Source: JAGFIY01 sp964499285
Lineage (GTDB): Bacteria > Bacteroidota > Ignavibacteria > Ignavibacteriales > Melioribacteraceae
Reading direction: 5' to 3'
Assembly (NCBI GenBank): GCA_964499285.1
Contig: CAZCLA010000005.1
Coordinates: 58,773 to 122,772, forward strand
Length of the DNA: 64,000 nt
Shown here: piece by piece, positions 52,423-60,901 of the stretch
Position numbering within the stretch: position 1 is the first letter of the stretch
Layout: the number at the start of each line of letters is the position of its first letter
Position numbers and translations under genes: made by a program
The notes under the pieces: model-generated
Databases searched by the model: none
Told to the model about the DNA's origin: nothing
What the model saw: the letters and a program-made list of their open reading frames with translations, nothing else

Positions 52423-53749
52423 GTTTGAGAATAGCATCCCCAAATTTTTTAGTAATTCTAATTCCGGCAGATTCTAAGAATTTTGTTGGTAATTCACCGC
52501 CGGCAAATATATAAACCAGATCATTCTTAATCGTTTTAACTTCGCCTTCAATATCGATAATAACTTCTTCTTCCTTTATTTCAATGAGATTGGAATTATA
52601 TATAACATCCAATTTTTGATTTTCAACCGCTTCGGTTAATTTTGATTGATTCTTTGGTTTAATCCTCGCGAATTTATCCTTTCGATAACTAAGTTTGACT
52701 TCGTTCGTGTCCATTAACATCATTGCAGATTCAATTGCCGAATCACCGCCTCCTACGACAATAATTTTTTTATCATTTATATTTTCTGGTTCTAACAGAC
52801 GATATGCCACGTTCGGGCTATTCTCACCTTTGATTCCTAATTTTCTAGGGGTTCCACGTCTTCCGATTGTTAACAATACCTTTTTTGATTTAACCGAACT
52901 ACCATTGTTAGTGGTTACAATAAAACCTTCATCAACTTCATCAATTGATTCAATTTTTGTTCTTTCTGTTATTTCAATATTATTTTCGGATAAAACCTTG
53001 TTCCATAGTTTCAGCAACTCCGATTTATTGGTCTCGACAAATTTAACTTTTCCGTGCAAAGGAAGATCCATCGGTGAGGTCATTACCAGTTTCGCCCTTG
53101 GAAATGTATAAACAGTTCCTCCCAGACTATCTTGCTCGAATATTTTAAAGCTTAATTTATTCTTTGTTGCCTCAAGAGCAGCGGAAATTCCTGCCGGACC
53201 AGCACCAATAATAACCAAGTCAAGTTGTTCAGTGCTTCGGCTTCCTTTTAAGGCTCCACAAATTGATTGAACCGCCTGTTTACCTTGCTCCACTGCGTTC
53301 TTTATCAATCCCATACCACCTATTTCACCAGCTATAAAAATTCCTTCAACGTTCGTTTCAAAACTCGGGGATACATGTGGAAGTTCGACACCCCTTTTTT
53401 CAGTACCGATACACAAGGTTATTGCTTCAACGGGACAAGCATGAAAGCATGCCCCATGACCAATACATCTTGATGCATTTATTGTCTGAGCTTTCCCGTT
53501 TCTAATTCCGAGAATATCTTTTTCCGGACATGCGGCTACACATGCACCGCTTCCTATACAAGTATTTTGGTCAACAACCGGATGAAGAGATACAGGTTCA
53601 AAGAGTCCATCCGCTTTAGCAGCTTCAATTTTTCTTGAAACAACCTCAGAACTTTTTCTTCCTTTCCGGATATAAACTAAAATTACTGCAATCACGAAAA
53701 TGAAAACAAATCCGTAAACCAGAATTTCTTCTATTAATACTTCACTCAT
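52409..53749 (-). CDS. Membrane-anchored ferredoxin-FAD/NAD(P) oxidoreductase
   Basis: About 446 residues. One N-terminal membrane helix (about 8-27) is followed by a ferredoxin module (55-105) with CIGSGACVAACPE and CIGHGACFHACPV; the second Cys of each CxxCxxCxxxCP motif is Ser or His. Then comes a thioredoxin-reductase-like flavoprotein: FAD loop IIGAGPAGISAALEA, NAD(P) loop VVGGGDSAIESA and terminal IFAGGELP motif; the redox CxxC of thioredoxin reductase is absent. It likely moves electrons between NAD(P)H, FAD and Fe-S at the inner membrane. It starts 1 nt after the membrane-protein stop. Confidence 0.85.
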   Translation of the reverse strand: MSEVLIEEILVYGFVFIFVIAVILVYIRKGRKSSEVVSRKIEAAKADGLFEPVSLHPVVDQNTCIGSGACVAACPEKDILGIRNGKAQTINASRCIGHGACFHACPVEAITLCIGTEKRGVELPHVSPSFETNVEGIFIAGEIGGMGLIKNAVEQGKQAVQSICGALKGSRSTEQLDLVIIGAGPAGISAALEATKNKLSFKIFEQDSLGGTVYTFPRAKLVMTSPMDLPLHGKVKFVETNKSELLKLWNKVLSENNIEITERTKIESIDEVDEGFIVTTNNGSSVKSKKVLLTIGRRGTPRKLGIKGENSPNVAYRLLEPENINDKKIIVVGGGDSAIESAMMLMDTNEVKLSYRKDKFARIKPKNQSKLTEAVENQKLDVIYNSNLIEIKEEEVIIDIEGEVKTIKNDLVYIFAGGELPTKFLESAGIRITKKFGDAILKHEKK

Positions 53750-53750
53750 T

Positions 53751-54617
53751 TTAAAATATCCAGCGGTAGCCAAAAACAATTGTCACCGCAACATGAATTA
53801 ACATTATTACAAGCATTATTATAGCAAATGGAAGATGAGCAACGTGCCAATATTTGAACAATTTTTGCATGGTGCGCAGTTGACTGATTCTTCTATTAAT
53901 TGTGAGTTTTCTTTTAACAAGTTTTAGTATTTGCTTATAGCGGTCACCGGCAATTTGATTTTTTCTCAAATTATGTTTTACTGATGATAACTCAGAAAAA
54001 TATAATTTGTATTGATTAAACACCTGTGATAAAATATTTCTGCTATCATCGGAAGATTTACGAACATTTACGCCAATCTCATGAATAAAATCATCCGGTA
54101 AAGTGTAATCTGATTTTATCTCAGAGGTAATTCGTTCATTTAATTCCTCTATTTCCTTTACTGTCAATTCCCTTCCTTCAATGGTTCTAGGAATTTGAAT
54201 GTAAATAAATCTTCCTATCACGCCACTTAGGACGACAGCTACCATCGAAAAAAAACTTATTGATACAATTCCTCCAAACTTAAAGGCTGTATGGTAAAGT
54301 ACCAATATAGGTCCAAGTGTGCATAAGAATATATGAAATTCGAGCCAGTGTTTAAGAACACCGATTCTTCCGAATTTGCGAACTCTTTTTCTAATCATGT
54401 ACGTCGAAACACCTATAAGCATAAAAAGTGATCCGGTTATTCCGAAACCATGACCAATAATTCCGCTGGGTTTAAATGATTGGTGCGATTCGTGAAAGAA
54501 TCTTTCTTCGAGCGGGGTTAAGTAGTATGAGTAGCCTTCATAACCAATAAAAATTGTTGCGAAGATTACGATAAAAACAAAAGTGCCAATATAAATACGG
54601 TGAACCGTTTTTGTCAT
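53751..54617 (-). CDS. Membrane protein, candidate b-type cytochrome/quinone-interacting subunit
   Basis: 288 residues with about five membrane helices: residues 8-28, 52-74, 90-112, 118-140 and 263-285. A long charged coiled-coil-like loop (150-250) lies before the last helix. Several His sit in or at helix ends (GHGFG, KHWLEFH, VLYHTAF, YWHVAHL, LIHVAV), the arrangement expected for haem b pairs as in cytochrome b561-like proteins; the exact family is not identified. First gene of the multihaem operon. It would connect the menaquinol pool to the Fe-S/FAD protein and periplasmic cytochromes (inference). Confidence 0.65.
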   Translation of the reverse strand: MTKTVHRIYIGTFVFIVIFATIFIGYEGYSYYLTPLEERFFHESHQSFKPSGIIGHGFGITGSLFMLIGVSTYMIRKRVRKFGRIGVLKHWLEFHIFLCTLGPILVLYHTAFKFGGIVSISFFSMVAVVLSGVIGRFIYIQIPRTIEGRELTVKEIEELNERITSEIKSDYTLPDDFIHEIGVNVRKSSDDSRNILSQVFNQYKLYFSELSSVKHNLRKNQIAGDRYKQILKLVKRKLTINRRISQLRTMQKLFKYWHVAHLPFAIIMLVIMLIHVAVTIVFGYRWIF

Positions 54618-54680
54618 TGAACCGATTTATTAAAGTGAAGGTGATCTATTTGCAAATATTTATGAGGGCTGCTTCGCCAA

Positions 54681-54703
54681 TGCAATATTTCAAAATTATT
54701 GCA
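54681..54703. promoter_or_regulatory. Inverted repeat upstream of the multihaem operon
   Basis: TGCAATA (54681-54687) and TATTGCA (54697-54703) form a perfect inverted repeat with a 9-nt spacer, centred about 75 bp before the first start codon (54617) and after the msrB stop. No U-tract follows on either strand, so an operator for a dimeric regulator is more likely than a terminator. It is unproven. Confidence 0.35.
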
Positions 54704-54731
54704 GTAAATCAAGAGAAGTTCTCCAATAATT

Positions 54732-55178
54732 TTATTTAATATTTTCAGCTGGAATAAATTTCATCGAAATTGAATTGACACAATGTCTCGTGTTTTTTTC
54801 GGTAAATCCCTCACCAAGAAAAACGTGTCCTAAGTGAGCACCGCATTTTGCGCAAATGATTTCGGTTCTTCTTCCGTCAGGATCGGGAATTCTCTTTACT
54901 GCTCCTTTAATCTCATCGTCAAAGCTGGGCCAGCCGCAATGTGAATCAAATTTATCTTCCGACTTGTATAAATGGGCACTACATCTTTTGCAAGAATATA
55001 TTCCGGGTTCTTTATTATTAAGATACTCGCCAGTGTAAGGTCTTTCTGTTCCTTTATGGATGATAATTCTTTCTTCTTCCGGCGTAAGTTTGTTGTAATC
55101 CATGGTATCCCTTTCTTGTGCGGTAATACTTATAAATAAAAACATCGATGATATTAAAGTTAATGTATATTTTAACAT
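54732..55178 (-). CDS. msrB: Exported peptide-methionine (R)-S-oxide reductase
   Basis: 148 residues with a signal peptide (ending ISITAQ), so the enzyme acts in the periplasm. The MsrB fold is complete: LTPEEERIIIHKGTERPYTG, the Zn-binding pairs CKRC and CAKC, GWPSFDD, GAHLGHVF and the catalytic Cys in RHCVNSISM. It reduces methionine-R-sulfoxide in damaged proteins. It lies 114 nt upstream of the multihaem operon on the same strand. Confidence 0.92.
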   Translation of the reverse strand: MLKYTLTLISSMFLFISITAQERDTMDYNKLTPEEERIIIHKGTERPYTGEYLNNKEPGIYSCKRCSAHLYKSEDKFDSHCGWPSFDDEIKGAVKRIPDPDGRRTEIICAKCGAHLGHVFLGEGFTEKNTRHCVNSISMKFIPAENIK

Positions 55179-55273
55179 CTTTTCACCTTTTTTATCAACT
55201 ATAATTATTTATTTGAAATAATGCATGACAAAAATCCGCCCCATATTTGCGTCAAAAAATAGAATAATATATT

Positions 55274-56146
55274 ATGTGGAAAATAAAAATAAGTATTATG
55301 AAAAAAATCTTTAATTTCTTCGTTATTGTACTATCGCTCACATCTATGAGTTTTGCACAGAGTGATAAGTTGGAAAACACTCTTTTGGTTCCAAATTATA
55401 CAGTTGTGGAAAATTTTTATTCAGAGTCAATTGATGATACTTTCTATGTGTATTTAAAATTACCGAAAGAATATGATTCAAAAATATCATATCCGGTTAT
55501 TTATTTAATGGATGGTGATATTACTTTTACCATGGCTTACAGCATTGTTAGGTATCTTCAATACGATGGCGAAGTTCCGGATGTTATAATTGTTGGTGTA
55601 GGTTATGGAAGTTTAATAAACGGCAGTAGTCAAAATATGCGAACGAGAGATTATTCAATTTCGAAGATTGACGGAATTCATAATTCCGGTGGGGCACATG
55701 AATTTTATAACTTTTTCACGAAAGCACTAATCCCCTCTCTCGAAGATAAATATAATGTTGATCGATCAAATCGTGTTATATTCGGTCATTCGTTGTCCGG
55801 GTTGTTTGGATTGTATGCGTTAATTGAAAATCCAAATTATTTCTCGGGATTTATTCTAAGTAGTCCATATACAGCAAATGACATTGATTTTATTTTACGT
55901 AGAATCACGAATGATGGTTTTAATAAATTTGACTCAAAACTTTTTATTTCTTTTGGGGAATATGAGGAATCCGAATTATATAAAGAACCAATTATGAATA
56001 TTATAGACAAACTCAAAAACATTGTTAAGAATGAGAAAAATATTTATTTGAAGCAAATTGAAGAAACCACACACTTCAGCGCACCTTCTATTGCTTTTAC
56101 AAAAGGGCTGCAATATATTTTCAAAAATGACAAGGAGAAAAATTGA
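55274..56146 (+). CDS. Secreted alpha/beta-hydrolase, esterase D/enterochelin-esterase type
   Basis: 290 residues. The signal peptide starts better at the second Met (55298, MKKIFNFFVIVLSL, ending SFAQ); neither Met has a strong ribosome site. The fold of PF00756 esterases is present: YPVIYLMDGD, VIIVGVGYG, the nucleophile elbow GHSLSGLFGLYAL, FGEYEE near the Asp strand and His in EETTHFSAPS. It is probably a periplasmic carboxylesterase; the substrate is unknown. It overlaps the DUF493 gene as TTGA. Confidence 0.85.
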   Translation: MWKIKISIMKKIFNFFVIVLSLTSMSFAQSDKLENTLLVPNYTVVENFYSESIDDTFYVYLKLPKEYDSKISYPVIYLMDGDITFTMAYSIVRYLQYDGEVPDVIIVGVGYGSLINGSSQNMRTRDYSISKIDGIHNSGGAHEFYNFFTKALIPSLEDKYNVDRSNRVIFGHSLSGLFGLYALIENPNYFSGFILSSPYTANDIDFILRRITNDGFNKFDSKLFISFGEYEESELYKEPIMNIIDKLKNIVKNEKNIYLKQIEETTHFSAPSIAFTKGLQYIFKNDKEKN

Positions 56147-56412
56147 TACTTGGGAATAATAATTCCAAACCCGATATTGAATATCCATGCGACTGGAGAT
56201 ATAAAATTATTGGCGATAACATTGAGATTATGCTGAAAGCTATAGACGATCTGCTATTGAATAAATTTAATTACGATGTAACGCCATCAAACATAAGCAA
56301 AAAAGGAAATTATTATAGTTTAAATTTAGTGGTTAGAGTAAATGACGAACTTGAACGAGAGAGAATATACAATTCATTGTCTGAGAATGAATCGATTAAA
56401 TATGTACTTTAA
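56143..56412 (+). CDS. DUF493 (YbeD-like) protein
   Basis: 89 residues starting with TTG at 56143 behind AAGGAG, overlapping the esterase stop. The family is clear from YPCDWRYKIIGDNIE at the start and KKGNYYSLNLVVRVNDELERERIYNSL in the ferredoxin-like body. E. coli YbeD is a small regulatory-type fold with no proven role. A TTG start and translational coupling suggest low, linked expression. Confidence 0.85.
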   Translation: MILGNNNSKPDIEYPCDWRYKIIGDNIEIMLKAIDDLLLNKFNYDVTPSNISKKGNYYSLNLVVRVNDELERERIYNSLSENESIKYVL

Positions 56413-56448
56413 TTCTTTTTTTTGAGCAAAAGATAATAAGGATTTTTC

Positions 56449-56988
56449 ATGAACAATAATTATGAGAAAACGACATTTGGCGCCGGATGTTTCTGGTGCG
56501 TTGAAACAATATTTTCGAAACTAAAAGGTGTAGTACAAGTTGTATCCGGTTACAGCGGAGGAACGAAAGAAAACCCGACCTATAAGGAAGTCTGCAATAG
56601 TAATACCGGACACGCAGAAGTCTGCCAAATAACATTTGATCCGTCGATTATTTCGTTTGATGAATTGCTGGAAGTCTTTTGGAAAACTCATGATCCAACA
56701 ACATTGAACAGACAAGGAGCTGATGTTGGCACACAATATCGATCGGTTGTATTTTACCATAACGATGAACAAAAATCATTAGCGGAAAAATATAAATCCA
56801 AAATTGAAGAAGCCGGAATATTTGATGCACCGATCGTTACAGAAATAAAACCAATAATCAATTTTTATCCCGCGGAAGAATATCATCAAAATTATTATGA
56901 AGAAAACAGTGCGCAGCCTTACTGCAGCATGGTGATTTCACCGAAGCTCAAAAAATTCAAGCAAGTATTTACGGATAAGTTAAAGTAG
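56449..56988 (+). CDS. msrA: Peptide-methionine (S)-S-oxide reductase
   Basis: 179 residues with no signal peptide, so it is cytoplasmic. The active site FGAGCFWCVE holds the catalytic Cys14; the typical VSGYSGG, GHAEVCQITFDP, FWKTHDPTTLNRQGADVGTQYRS (two parts of the substrate pocket) and YHQNYYEEN follow. It reduces methionine-S-sulfoxide, complementing the exported MsrB encoded on the other strand. Confidence 0.95.
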   Translation: MNNNYEKTTFGAGCFWCVETIFSKLKGVVQVVSGYSGGTKENPTYKEVCNSNTGHAEVCQITFDPSIISFDELLEVFWKTHDPTTLNRQGADVGTQYRSVVFYHNDEQKSLAEKYKSKIEEAGIFDAPIVTEIKPIINFYPAEEYHQNYYEENSAQPYCSMVISPKLKKFKQVFTDKLK

Positions 56989-57268
56989 TTATTCCACTAA
57001 ATTGTGCGGAAACTTTTAATAATATTTCGATTGAATTATGATTTTCTGTATTTTCTTTTTAGGATAAAACCGTAAGAAAATCTTTATCGGAATGGTTTTA
57101 CAGGAACAATCTATTTAGAATAGTAAAATTTATTTTTATCGTTTTTGATAATCTATAATCAAATAGTCGCTTAACCAACGTTTATTTAGTACCCAATTAA
57201 TTTCGTAGTAATTTTATGCCGTTGTAACTTTATTGATATGGGTTTTAATTCGGAGGTCGCAAAATACC
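56989..57268. other. 280-bp intergenic region between convergent genes
   Basis: AT-rich spacer between msrA and the HIT gene. GATTTTCT and AGAAAATC form a distant inverted repeat, with no U-tract. No gene, RNA or clear terminator is seen. Confidence 0.4.
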
Positions 57269-57769
57269 TTAAAGTAGTTCTACTATCGCACTTTTTAATT
57301 TTTGTTTTATATCCAATAGATCCTGACTAATTACTTTTACTTCGCCAATAGCAGGCATAAAGTTTGTATCACCGTTCCATCTTGGCAGGATATGATAATG
57401 CAGATGAGTATCTATTCCGGCGCCGGCAGCTTTACCTATGTTTGCTCCGTAGTTAAAGCCTTGTGGTTTCATGATGTTTGTTAATGCTTTTATACTCAAT
57501 TTGGAGAGTTTGAAAATTTCGAGAGCTTCTTCTTCGGTTAATTCCAGCATATGATTGATATGACGGTTTGGAACAATCATTAAATGTCCACCGTTGTACG
57601 GATATAAATTCAGAACAATAAACGCATTCGATCCTTTATAAACAACCAATGAACTATCATCATCCGGATCTTCTAGGGCAGCCTTGCAGAAAACGCATTC
57701 TTCATTTTCGTCTTTATCTTTAAATGAAGCGATGTAGTTTGAACGCCATGGTGACCAAAGTTTTTCCAT
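57269..57769 (-). CDS. HIT-family hydrolase (Ap4A-phosphorylase-like)
   Basis: 166 residues. The N-terminus MEKLWSPWRSNYI and CVFCKAALEDPDDD give the Zn-type Cys pair; the core has YPYNGGHLMIVPNRHI and the HIT triad in DTHLHYHILPRWNGDTNFM. This matches the branch that hydrolyses or phosphorolyses diadenosine polyphosphates. Cytoplasmic. It follows the EF-G terminator, so it has its own promoter region. Confidence 0.9.
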   Translation of the reverse strand: MEKLWSPWRSNYIASFKDKDENEECVFCKAALEDPDDDSSLVVYKGSNAFIVLNLYPYNGGHLMIVPNRHINHMLELTEEEALEIFKLSKLSIKALTNIMKPQGFNYGANIGKAAGAGIDTHLHYHILPRWNGDTNFMPAIGEVKVISQDLLDIKQKLKSAIVELL

Positions 57770-57783
57770 CTTTTACCTCAAAC

Positions 57784-57808
57784 AAAAAAGGCGGAGCATT
57801 GCTCCGCC
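57784..57808 (-). terminator. Rho-independent terminator after EF-G paralogue
   Basis: GGCGGAGC (57790-57797) and GCTCCGCC (57801-57808) pair perfectly over ATT; the plus-strand A run 57784-57789 is a U-tract on the minus strand. It lies 19 nt after the EF-G stop at 57827. Confidence 0.92.
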
Positions 57809-57826
57809 CTACTCAATACTTTTATT

Positions 57827-59914
57827 TTATTCTTCTTCTTTCGCTTTGTTAAATTCTTCGATTATCTTCGATTCCAGATCTTTTGGTACTTCTTCATAAT
57901 GTGAGAATAAACGGGTATGCATTCCCCTTCCCTGTGTTAAGCTTCTCAACTGAGTGGAATATTTGTACAATTCAGCCAACGGAACTTTCGCTTTTATAAT
58001 TTGGAACGGACCTTCGCTGTCCATACCGGAAATCTTACCGCGTCTTGAGGAAATATCTCCCATTACATCCCCCATAAATTCTTCGGGAACTTTAACCGTG
58101 ATGTCATAAATCGGTTCTAGAATTACAGGCTTTGCAGCAAGGAATCCTTTCTTGAATGCCTGGGATGCAGCAATTTTGAATGATATTTCATCGGAATCGA
58201 CATTGTGAAAAGTACCGTCAAATAAAGTAACCTTAATATCAATAACCTTGCTTCCCGTTTGGATACCTTTACCCATAATTTCGTTCAGACCTTTTTCGAC
58301 CGCAGGGATAAAACGTCCGGGAACAACACCGCCTACAATCGCATCCACAAATTCGAATCCGGTTCCTCGTGGTTGTGGTTCTAATTTAAGGTGAACGTGA
58401 CCGTATTGACCGCGTCCTCCGGATTGTTTTTTATGCTTATATTCTGCGTCTTCACAAACACCCTTTATTGTTTCACGATAAGGAATTTTTGGTTCTATTA
58501 AATCAACTTCAACACCATATCTATCTTTTAATAACTTGATAGCAAGTGAAAGCTGAAGTTCGCCTTGTCCGGAAATAATGGTTTGCCCGAGTTCCGGATC
58601 AAATTTTACCGCAAGTGTTGGGTCTTCTTCGTGAACAGTATGAAGTCCGGAAGATATTTTATCCTCGTCTCCTTTAGATTTCGGTCTAATTGCGCCGCGA
58701 ATTACAGCTGCCGGAAATTCAATATTAGGAAGAACTACACTAAAATCCTTTGAAGCCAATGTATTTCCCGTATGAGTATCTTTAAGCTTAACAACTGCAC
58801 CAATATCACCGGCTCCCAGCTTTGTAACCTCTTTGCGGTGTTTTCCATTAAGGATAAAAAGCTGTCCCAATCTTTCGGCTTTATCTCTGGACGAGTTCAT
58901 TAAATCCATTCCGGCTTCCATCACACCTGAGTGAACTTTAAAGATCGAGAGTTCACCGACATGCTGCTCGTTAAGTGATTTGAATACTTGAGCAACAACC
59001 TTTCCATTTAGATCACATTTAATTTCAACTTCCTGATCGCCTTTCAACTTAGCTTTAACTGGAGTTCTTTCGACGGGCGATGGGAAATAATCAGTAGCAA
59101 AATCGAGAAATGATTCAAATCCGACACCTTTATTTGCGGATGCTGCAAACACCGGAATTAAACTATAACTATTTATTGCTTTCTTCAATCCTGTTTTCAA
59201 CTCTTCGGCTGAAAGAGTGCCTTGTTCAAAAAATTTCTCCATCAATGACTCGTCTGATTCAGCAACTTTCTCGATCAGTTCCTCGTGAAGTTGTTCGGCT
59301 CTCTCTTTAAGGTCGTCCGGAATGTCTTCTTCAGAGACTTTTTTCGAATTAGGATCAGTTACAGTAATTTTTTTCATTTTTATTATATCAATTACCGAAT
59401 CGAAGTTTATCCCTTCGCTTATCGGAAATGTGATCACTATACAATCGTGTGAAAGCCTTTCTTTTATCATTTCAAAGGTTTCATCAAACTTAGAATGTTC
59501 GTTGTCAACTTTATTTACAATAACTGCGGCAGGTATTGATTTGTTCTTAACAATATCCCACGTTGCTTCGGTGCCCACTTCAATCCCCTCGGCACTTTTG
59601 ACAATTGCCACTGCCGTATCTGCAACGTGAAGACTGCTGATAACTTGTCCAATAAAATCCGAATAACCGGGAGTGTCAATAAGATTAATTTTTGTGTTTT
59701 TCCAATCGAGATGAAGCGGCGATGCACCAATTGACACCTGTCTTTCAATTTCATTTGGATTAAAGTCGGAAGTAGTGTTTCCTTCTTCGATGGTTCCTAT
59801 TCTGTTGATTTCTCCTGCCCTAAATAATAAGTATTCGGAAATGGTGGTTTTGCCGCTCCCGCCATGTCCGATAAAAGCAAGATTGCGTATAGCTTCTGGA
59901 TTATATTCTTTCAA
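57827..59914 (-). CDS. Elongation-factor-G paralogue (EF-G2-like GTPase)
   Basis: 695 residues with all five EF-G domains. The G1 loop is GHGGSGKTTI (EF-G has AHIDAGKTT), switch I reads NTTSDFNPNEIERQVSI, G3 is DTPGYSDF and G4 NKVD. The His of DTPGH that triggers GTP hydrolysis is Tyr. Domain IV keeps QSGGRGQYGHV and domain V SRRGKISGMD. This matches the second EF-G type found beside a canonical fusA in many bacteria, whose role is unsettled. Start TTG 59914 with CGGAG upstream. It is followed by a strong terminator. Confidence 0.9.
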   Translation of the reverse strand: MKEYNPEAIRNLAFIGHGGSGKTTISEYLLFRAGEINRIGTIEEGNTTSDFNPNEIERQVSIGASPLHLDWKNTKINLIDTPGYSDFIGQVISSLHVADTAVAIVKSAEGIEVGTEATWDIVKNKSIPAAVIVNKVDNEHSKFDETFEMIKERLSHDCIVITFPISEGINFDSVIDIIKMKKITVTDPNSKKVSEEDIPDDLKERAEQLHEELIEKVAESDESLMEKFFEQGTLSAEELKTGLKKAINSYSLIPVFAASANKGVGFESFLDFATDYFPSPVERTPVKAKLKGDQEVEIKCDLNGKVVAQVFKSLNEQHVGELSIFKVHSGVMEAGMDLMNSSRDKAERLGQLFILNGKHRKEVTKLGAGDIGAVVKLKDTHTGNTLASKDFSVVLPNIEFPAAVIRGAIRPKSKGDEDKISSGLHTVHEEDPTLAVKFDPELGQTIISGQGELQLSLAIKLLKDRYGVEVDLIEPKIPYRETIKGVCEDAEYKHKKQSGGRGQYGHVHLKLEPQPRGTGFEFVDAIVGGVVPGRFIPAVEKGLNEIMGKGIQTGSKVIDIKVTLFDGTFHNVDSDEISFKIAASQAFKKGFLAAKPVILEPIYDITVKVPEEFMGDVMGDISSRRGKISGMDSEGPFQIIKAKVPLAELYKYSTQLRSLTQGRGMHTRLFSHYEEVPKDLESKIIEEFNKAKEEE

Positions 59915-59954
59915 TGTTAACTCCGCTAAATATTACCAATACAACAATTATCTA

Positions 59955-60329
59955 TTATTTAATTTTCGATACAAACGCAGCTATCCCTCTAGAAAGGGCT
60001 TTCAGTTCTGTGATGAGTCCTACAATCGGCTCCGATTTTGATTTTAACTTACCCGGATGTAAAAGGAGGGAAAATTTATCTTTAACATTATCAATAATGT
60101 TCGAGACCTCTTTTACTCTTGATGACGCATCACTTGAAATTTGTACGGCGTTTGAAGTTAGTTCCTCTAGATTATTTAAAACGGGTATTGCTTTATCCTT
60201 CATTTCTGCAATATCGTTTTGAATTTGAAACCAGCAGTTTTCAAGCCGCTTCATCCAGGAAATTACAAAACCGATTAATATGATTGCAGCAACAATTAAA
60301 ATGGAGAGAAGTATATCGAGGAGAGGCAT
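59955..60329 (-). CDS. DUF948-like small membrane protein
   Basis: 124 residues: one N-terminal membrane helix (LDILLSILIVAAIILIGFVIS, shown in two parts: LDILLSILIV and AAIILIGFVIS) followed by a soluble amphipathic coiled coil, LENCWFQIQNDIAEMKDKAI and DASSRVKEVSNIIDN. DUF948-type proteins often pair with YtxH proteins, as here (7 nt downstream of the YtxH gene). Role unknown; general stress/envelope linkage is inferred. Confidence 0.65.
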   Translation of the reverse strand: MPLLDILLSILIVAAIILIGFVISWMKRLENCWFQIQNDIAEMKDKAIPVLNNLEELTSNAVQISSDASSRVKEVSNIIDNVKDKFSLLLHPGKLKSKSEPIVGLITELKALSRGIAAFVSKIK

Positions 60330-60336
60330 AATTTAC

Positions 60337-60765
60337 TTACGCCTCATCCTTTTTATTTTTCTCACTCTTATATGTATCAATACCGGCTTTTACTGCACTT
60401 TTCAGTTTTGAACTTTGTTCTTCAACTCTTGTTTTGCCGGTTTCGAGATAGTCGTCGGTTTTAGTTTTTGCATCTCTTAAAATTTTTTGGGCTTCTTCTA
60501 AAAGTCCATCAGCTTTTTGTTTTGCATCTGCAATTAATGATTCGGACTTTTTCTTTCCGTCATTAATCAATGCGTTTGCTTTAACTTTTGCTTTTTCGAC
60601 ATATTCTTCAACATCGTCTAAAAGTTCATCGGATTTTTCTTTTATATCGCCTCTAAGTTCCTTCCCCGATTTTGGAGCAAACAACAAGGCAACAACAGAA
60701 CCTACAATGGAACCTGTAAGAAAACCAACAATTAACCCTTTTCCTAATCCATTATCATCAGCCAT
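60337..60765 (-). CDS. YtxH-domain protein
   Basis: ATG 60765 is chosen because GGAGG lies 5 nt upstream; the GTG at 60777 would cover that site. The product has a YtxH domain (residues about 6-40: GFLTGSIVGSVVALLFAPKSGKELR) with one glycine-rich membrane helix, then about 95 residues of Lys/Glu/Ala-rich coiled coil. Family members are stress-induced in Firmicutes and common in Bacteroidota. It is likely membrane-bound and co-transcribed with the DUF948-like gene. Confidence 0.85.
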   Translation of the reverse strand: MADDNGLGKGLIVGFLTGSIVGSVVALLFAPKSGKELRGDIKEKSDELLDDVEEYVEKAKVKANALINDGKKKSESLIADAKQKADGLLEEAQKILRDAKTKTDDYLETGKTRVEEQSSKLKSAVKAGIDTYKSEKNKKDEA

Positions 60766-60901
60766 TTCATCCTCCACTAAGTTTTTTTTAAGTTATTAAA
60801 GATAAATACGGACTTCAATAAAATCAAGGATATGGAAGTCTCTATTGATATGTTTTAATCATTACTTGAAAATTTGCTCAATATAGCAAAAAACATATCT
60901 T

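Noticed and set aside
57041..57091. Inverted repeat GATTTTCT...AGAAAATC downstream of msrA
   Set aside because: The arms are AT-rich with a long loop and no U-tract; too weak to call a terminator.
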